DNA of 8,720 nucleotides from an uncultured Pseudomonas sp. GTDB lineage: Bacteria; Pseudomonadota; Gammaproteobacteria; Pseudomonadales; Pseudomonadaceae. A program made the translations under genes and the position numbers. The number at the start of each line of letters is the position of its first letter. Position 1 is the stretch's first letter. The notes below the pieces were generated by a model that ran no database searches, was not told the origin of the DNA, and worked only from the letters and a program-made list of their open reading frames with translations. Below are positions 6,350-8,720 of this stretch, in pieces. The stretch spans positions 1 to 8,720 of the forward strand of contig CAMPJN010000140.1 of assembly GCA_946886875.1 (NCBI GenBank), written 5' to 3'.

Positions 6350-6603
6350 GTCGTTCTCAAGCGTGGCAGGGGCGCCGCCCGACCGTTGTACCTGTCCTGT
6401 GGTCAGGCAAGCCGCGTCGGAAAAGCGCTATCCATGGCCGGCATTGGACTGTCGAGTGCGGCCAAAGTTGTATCGAATTAAACCGCCGGAAAAGTTTCGC
6501 CGCGGATGTCGAATTGCACCTGGTTGGTTCGACTAGAAATGAGCGGCGGGTAATGCGCCGGAAAAAATACCAGCCGGATAAATAACCCAAAAGGAGATGA
6601 GTG
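6350..6603. other. Divergent intergenic region between the histidine kinase and the yciI-like gene
   Basis: These 254 bases must hold promoters for both directions, but I find no pair of boxes good enough to call. A small inverted repeat, GTCGAA (6508-6513) with TTCGAC (6528-6533), could be an operator but is short enough to occur by chance. Short open frames here look non-coding and have no family resemblance that I recognise. Confidence 0.5.
6591..6596 (+). promoter_or_regulatory. Ribosome binding site of the YCII-domain gene
   Basis: AAGGAG lies 7 bases before the ATG at 6604 and only 4 before the in-frame GTG at 6601. The spacing favours the ATG. Another ATG at 6597 lies in a different frame and is too close to be used. 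Confidence 0.7.
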
Positions 6604-7026
6604 ATGCGAGTGATGGTGATAGTCAAAGCCAGCAAGGAGTCGGAAGCCGGAGAAATGCCTCGCGAGGAATTGCTCGCGGCGATGGGCCGGTACAACGAAG
6701 AGTTGGTCAAGGCCGGGATCATGCTGGCGGGCGAGGGTTTGCAGCCGAGCGCCAAGGGCGCCCGGGTTCGCTTCGATGGCACCAGCCGCACGGTCGTCGA
6801 TGGCCCGTTTGCCAACAGCGAGGAACTGATCGCCGGTTATTGGTTATGGCAGGTCGATTCGCTGGCGCACGCGATCGAATGGGTCAAGCGCTGCCCGAAT
6901 CCGATGTCCGGGCCGAGCGAAATCGAAATCCGCCCGTTGTTCGAGATGGACGATTTCGGCGAGGAGTTCACCCCCGAACTGCGTGAGCAGGAACAAGGTA
7001 TTCGTGCGCAGCTCGATAAATCCTGA
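6604..7026 (+). CDS. YCII/DGPF-domain protein
   Basis: A 140-residue soluble protein of the YCII-related (DGPF) family, with a ferredoxin-like fold. It opens with MRVMVIVKASKESEAGE, has a helix EELLAAMGRYNEELVKAGIM (21-40), and carries the family tag DGPF at 66-69 within TVVDGPFANSEELIAGYWLW. The C-terminal half has the usual EIEIRPLFEMDDFGEEF ending. The biochemical role of these proteins is not established; many are encoded beside ECF sigma factors or VOC proteins. Here the partner is a VOC-fold gene 14 bases downstream on the same strand, so the two probably form an operon. No ECF sigma factor gene is in view. Confidence 0.9.
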   Translation: MRVMVIVKASKESEAGEMPREELLAAMGRYNEELVKAGIMLAGEGLQPSAKGARVRFDGTSRTVVDGPFANSEELIAGYWLWQVDSLAHAIEWVKRCPNPMSGPSEIEIRPLFEMDDFGEEFTPELREQEQGIRAQLDKS

Positions 7027-7040
7027 GCCAGGAGGCAATC

Positions 7041-7460
7041 ATGAAAATCAATGCTTACTTGATGTTCGACGGCCAATGCGAGGCCGCTTTCAATTTCTAC
7101 GCCGAATGCCTGGGCGGCAAACTGGAAAGGCTGATGCGTTACGCCGAGGCGCCGGACAACGCCTGTGGCGAGTTACCGGCCGAGTACCAGCAGCGCGTCA
7201 TGCACGCCTGCCTGACGGTGGGCGATCAACTGCTGATGGCTTCCGATAATGCGCCGCCCTATGTCTACGAGGGCATTAAAGGATGCTCGATCTCCCTGAA
7301 TGTCGACAGCATCGCCGAAGCCGAACGGCTTTTCGCAGCGCTGGCCGAGCGGGGTGAAGTGCAAATGCCCCTGCAAGAAACCTTCTGGGCTGCACGCTTC
7401 GGCATGTTGACCGACCAGTTCGGCGTGTCCTGGATGGTCAATTGCGAGCCGGCAAGATAA
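7041..7460 (+). CDS. VOC family protein (PhnB-like glyoxalase/bleomycin-resistance fold)
   Basis: A 139-residue cytosolic protein of the PhnB-like branch of the vicinal-oxygen-chelate superfamily. The N-terminal beta-alpha unit MKINAYLMFDGQCEAAFNFY leads to the YAECLGGKLE helix end, then HACLTVGDQLLMASD (55-69). The second module has SISLNVDSIAEAERLFAAL and the family ending FWAARFGMLTDQFGVSWMVN (115-134). H55 is a possible metal ligand. The family includes dehydratases, dioxygenases and binding proteins; no substrate can be assigned. An AGGAGG ribosome site lies 6 bases before the ATG. It is the second gene of a two-gene operon after the YCII-domain gene and is followed by a REP palindrome pair that probably ends or protects the transcript. 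Confidence 0.9.
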   Translation: MKINAYLMFDGQCEAAFNFYAECLGGKLERLMRYAEAPDNACGELPAEYQQRVMHACLTVGDQLLMASDNAPPYVYEGIKGCSISLNVDSIAEAERLFAALAERGEVQMPLQETFWAARFGMLTDQFGVSWMVNCEPAR

Positions 7461-7478
7461 GGCTACACAGCGTACTTC

Positions 7479-7547
7479 GTAGCCCGGATGCAATCCGGGG
7501 CATCGTTGGTTGCCATAAGACCGGTCCCCGGATTGCATCCGGGCTAC
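7479..7547. repeat. Perfect inverted pair of REP palindromes
   Basis: A 22-base arm at 7479-7500, starting GTAGCCCGGATGCAATCC, is repeated exactly in reverse complement at 7526-7547, with 25 bases between. Each arm is itself a palindrome: CCCGGAT and ATCCGGG flank a 3-base loop. This is the layout of a REP doublet (BIME-like), which is common between genes in pseudomonads and mobilised by RAYT transposases. It lies between two convergent genes, where it could act as a two-way terminator or mRNA 3' protector. No poly-U tract follows either arm, so a classic intrinsic terminator is not shown. Confidence 0.85.
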
Positions 7548-7566
7548 AGGAGCGCACGCGTTGGTT

Positions 7567-8720
7567 TCACACCACCAGGCTCGGGCTTTCATCGACCTGC
7601 ACTTCCGGCTCCATCACTCCGGCGAGGAATTCGTCGCCCCAGCGGCGGATGTCGTTGTAGCTGACGATGTCGAACAGTTCGCGCAGCCGTGCCTTGGCCT
7701 CGGCCTTGGGCATGTTCAGCGCCAGATAGCAGGTGCTCGCCAGGTCCGCGGTGTCGTGGGGATTGGTCAGCAGTGCGCCCTTGAGTTCGGCGGCGGCGCC
7801 GGCGAATTCCGAGAGCACCAGCACGCCGGGGCCTTCGAGCAGGCCCTGGACGGCGACGAACTCCTTGGCCACCAGATTGAGGCCGTCGCGCAGCGGGGTG
7901 ATCCACATCACGTCGGCCATGGCGTACCAGGCCACCACCTGCTCGAACGGGAAAGCGCGGAAGAAGAACTGCACCGGCGACCAACCGATCCGTGCGAAGC
8001 GTCCGTTGATCCGACCCACGGCTTGCTCGATCTGCGCTTGCAGTTCGTCGTAGACGGTCATTTCGCTGGCCGCCGGCACGCAGATACTGACCAGGGTGAC
8101 CTTGCCCAGCAGCTCCGGGTTGTCCGCCAGCAGGCGCTCGTAGGCCTGGAGTTTTTCCAGAATGCCCTTGGTGTAGTCGAGGCGTTCCACCGAGAGGATC
8201 AGCTTGAGCCCGCTGAGTTCGCGGCGCAGTTCGGCCATCTGCTCCTGGATCTTCGGCTGGTCCAGAGCGCTGCTGATCCGGCCGATATCCAGGCCCACCG
8301 GGTGCGCACCGAGTTTGACGATACGGTTGCCGGTATTCACCGCGGTGGTCATGCGCTCCAGACCCACCGCGCAGCCATAGGTGATAAAGCGCGGCGCGCA
8401 GTTCTGTCGGCTGACGGTCTGCAGCGGGGTGACGCCGCGCGCCACGTCGACGAAATTCTCCACCTGGCGCGGGATATGAAAGCCGATGTAGTCGCATTGC
8501 AGCAGGCTGCCGATGATCTGCCGGCGCCAGGGCAGCACATTGAATACGTCCGCCGAGGGGAAGTAGGTGTGGTGGAAAAATGCGATGCGCAGGTCCGGGC
8601 GCAGCTCGCGCAGGTAGCCGGGCACCATCCACAGGTTGTAATCGTGCAGCCAGACGATGGCGCCCGCGGCGGCTTCCTCGGCGGTGCGTTCGGCGAAGGC
8701 GCGGTTGACCTTGAGGAACA
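7567..8720 (-). CDS. ggpS: Glucosylglycerol-phosphate synthase-like GT20 glycosyltransferase, 5' end outside the window
   Basis: The visible 383 codons are the C-terminal part of a GT20 enzyme that transfers glucose from a nucleotide sugar to a phosphorylated acceptor. Motifs, numbered from the window edge, are HDYNLW (25-30), AFFHHTYFPSADVFNVLPW (46-64), GFHIPRQVENFV (79-90), SVERLDYTKG (176-185, with the phosphate-binding Arg and Lys), GRINGRF (235-241), TPLRDGLNLVAKE (274-286) and LSEFAGAA (302-309). HDYNLW, the FFHHT.FPS.D.FN.LPW block and GFHIPR.VENFV fit glucosylglycerol-phosphate synthase as I recall it; E. coli OtsA instead has HDYHL, FFLHIPFPTPEIFNALP and GFQTENDR. The product would be glucosylglycerol-3-phosphate, a precursor of the osmoprotectant glucosylglycerol. 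Trehalose-phosphate synthase is the alternative. The frame stays open to the window edge, so an N-terminal phosphatase fusion, as reported in some relatives, cannot be judged. The gene ends at TGA 7567, beside the REP pair. Confidence 0.82.
   Translation of the reverse strand, partial: FLKVNRAFAERTAEEAAAGAIVWLHDYNLWMVPGYLRELRPDLRIAFFHHTYFPSADVFNVLPWRRQIIGSLLQCDYIGFHIPRQVENFVDVARGVTPLQTVSRQNCAPRFITYGCAVGLERMTTAVNTGNRIVKLGAHPVGLDIGRISSALDQPKIQEQMAELRRELSGLKLILSVERLDYTKGILEKLQAYERLLADNPELLGKVTLVSICVPAASEMTVYDELQAQIEQAVGRINGRFARIGWSPVQFFFRAFPFEQVVAWYAMADVMWITPLRDGLNLVAKEFVAVQGLLEGPGVLVLSEFAGAAAELKGALLTNPHDTADLASTCYLALNMPKAEAKARLRELFDIVSYNDIRRWGDEFLAGVMEPEVQVDESPSLVV

Noticed and set aside
6508..6533. 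Inverted repeat GTCGAA/TTCGAC with a 14-base spacer upstream of the YCII-domain gene
   Set aside because: Six-base arms are expected by chance in this much sequence, and no convincing promoter lies beside it.
7589..8632. Second long minus-strand frame within the GT20 gene
   Set aside because: It is the shifted-frame shadow of the glycosyltransferase; the product is Arg/Pro/Gly-rich and has no motifs.

Overview
The window is GC-rich, densely coded DNA with Pseudomonas-like gene content, codon use and intergenic palindromic repeats. Eleven protein genes or gene fragments are supported. The two outermost genes run off the window ends. I see no rRNA, tRNA, CRISPR array or insertion sequence.

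Positions 1-3260 (minus strand) hold an arsenic-resistance operon, read from right to left: arsR, a short relic that looks like the start of arsH, a ynfA-family small membrane protein, an arsenate-type glyceraldehyde-3-phosphate dehydrogenase, and arsJ (its C-terminal end lies outside the window). The dehydrogenase and ArsJ form a known arsenate-efflux pair: GAPDH uses arsenate in place of phosphate to make the unstable 1-arseno-3-phosphoglycerate, and ArsJ exports it. A clean inverted repeat upstream of arsR (two 10-base arms, 10-base spacer) overlaps a candidate promoter and is the probable ArsR operator. A long imperfect hairpin and a REP-like repeat lie between the dehydrogenase and arsJ.

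Positions 3261-6349 (minus strand) hold a three-gene signalling unit: a soluble PAS histidine kinase, a double-domain KaiC-like ATPase with a TTG start, and a stand-alone CheY-like receiver. No KaiA or KaiB gene is in view. The KaiC-like protein keeps both Walker A and B motifs but has altered residues at sites used by cyanobacterial KaiC, and it lacks the C-terminal tail. This unit is the most interesting part of the window, because its input and output are not evident from the sequence.

Positions 6604-7460 (plus strand) hold a two-gene operon encoding a YCII/DGPF-domain protein and a PhnB-like VOC-fold protein, neither with a known substrate. It is divergent from the kinase operon across about 250 bases. 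It converges on a gene at the right edge, and a perfect 22-base inverted pair of REP palindromes separates the two.

Positions 7567-8720 (minus strand) hold the C-terminal 383 codons of a GT20 glycosyltransferase. Its motifs fit glucosylglycerol-phosphate synthase better than trehalose-phosphate synthase, which suggests osmoprotectant synthesis in a moderately salt-tolerant pseudomonad or relative.
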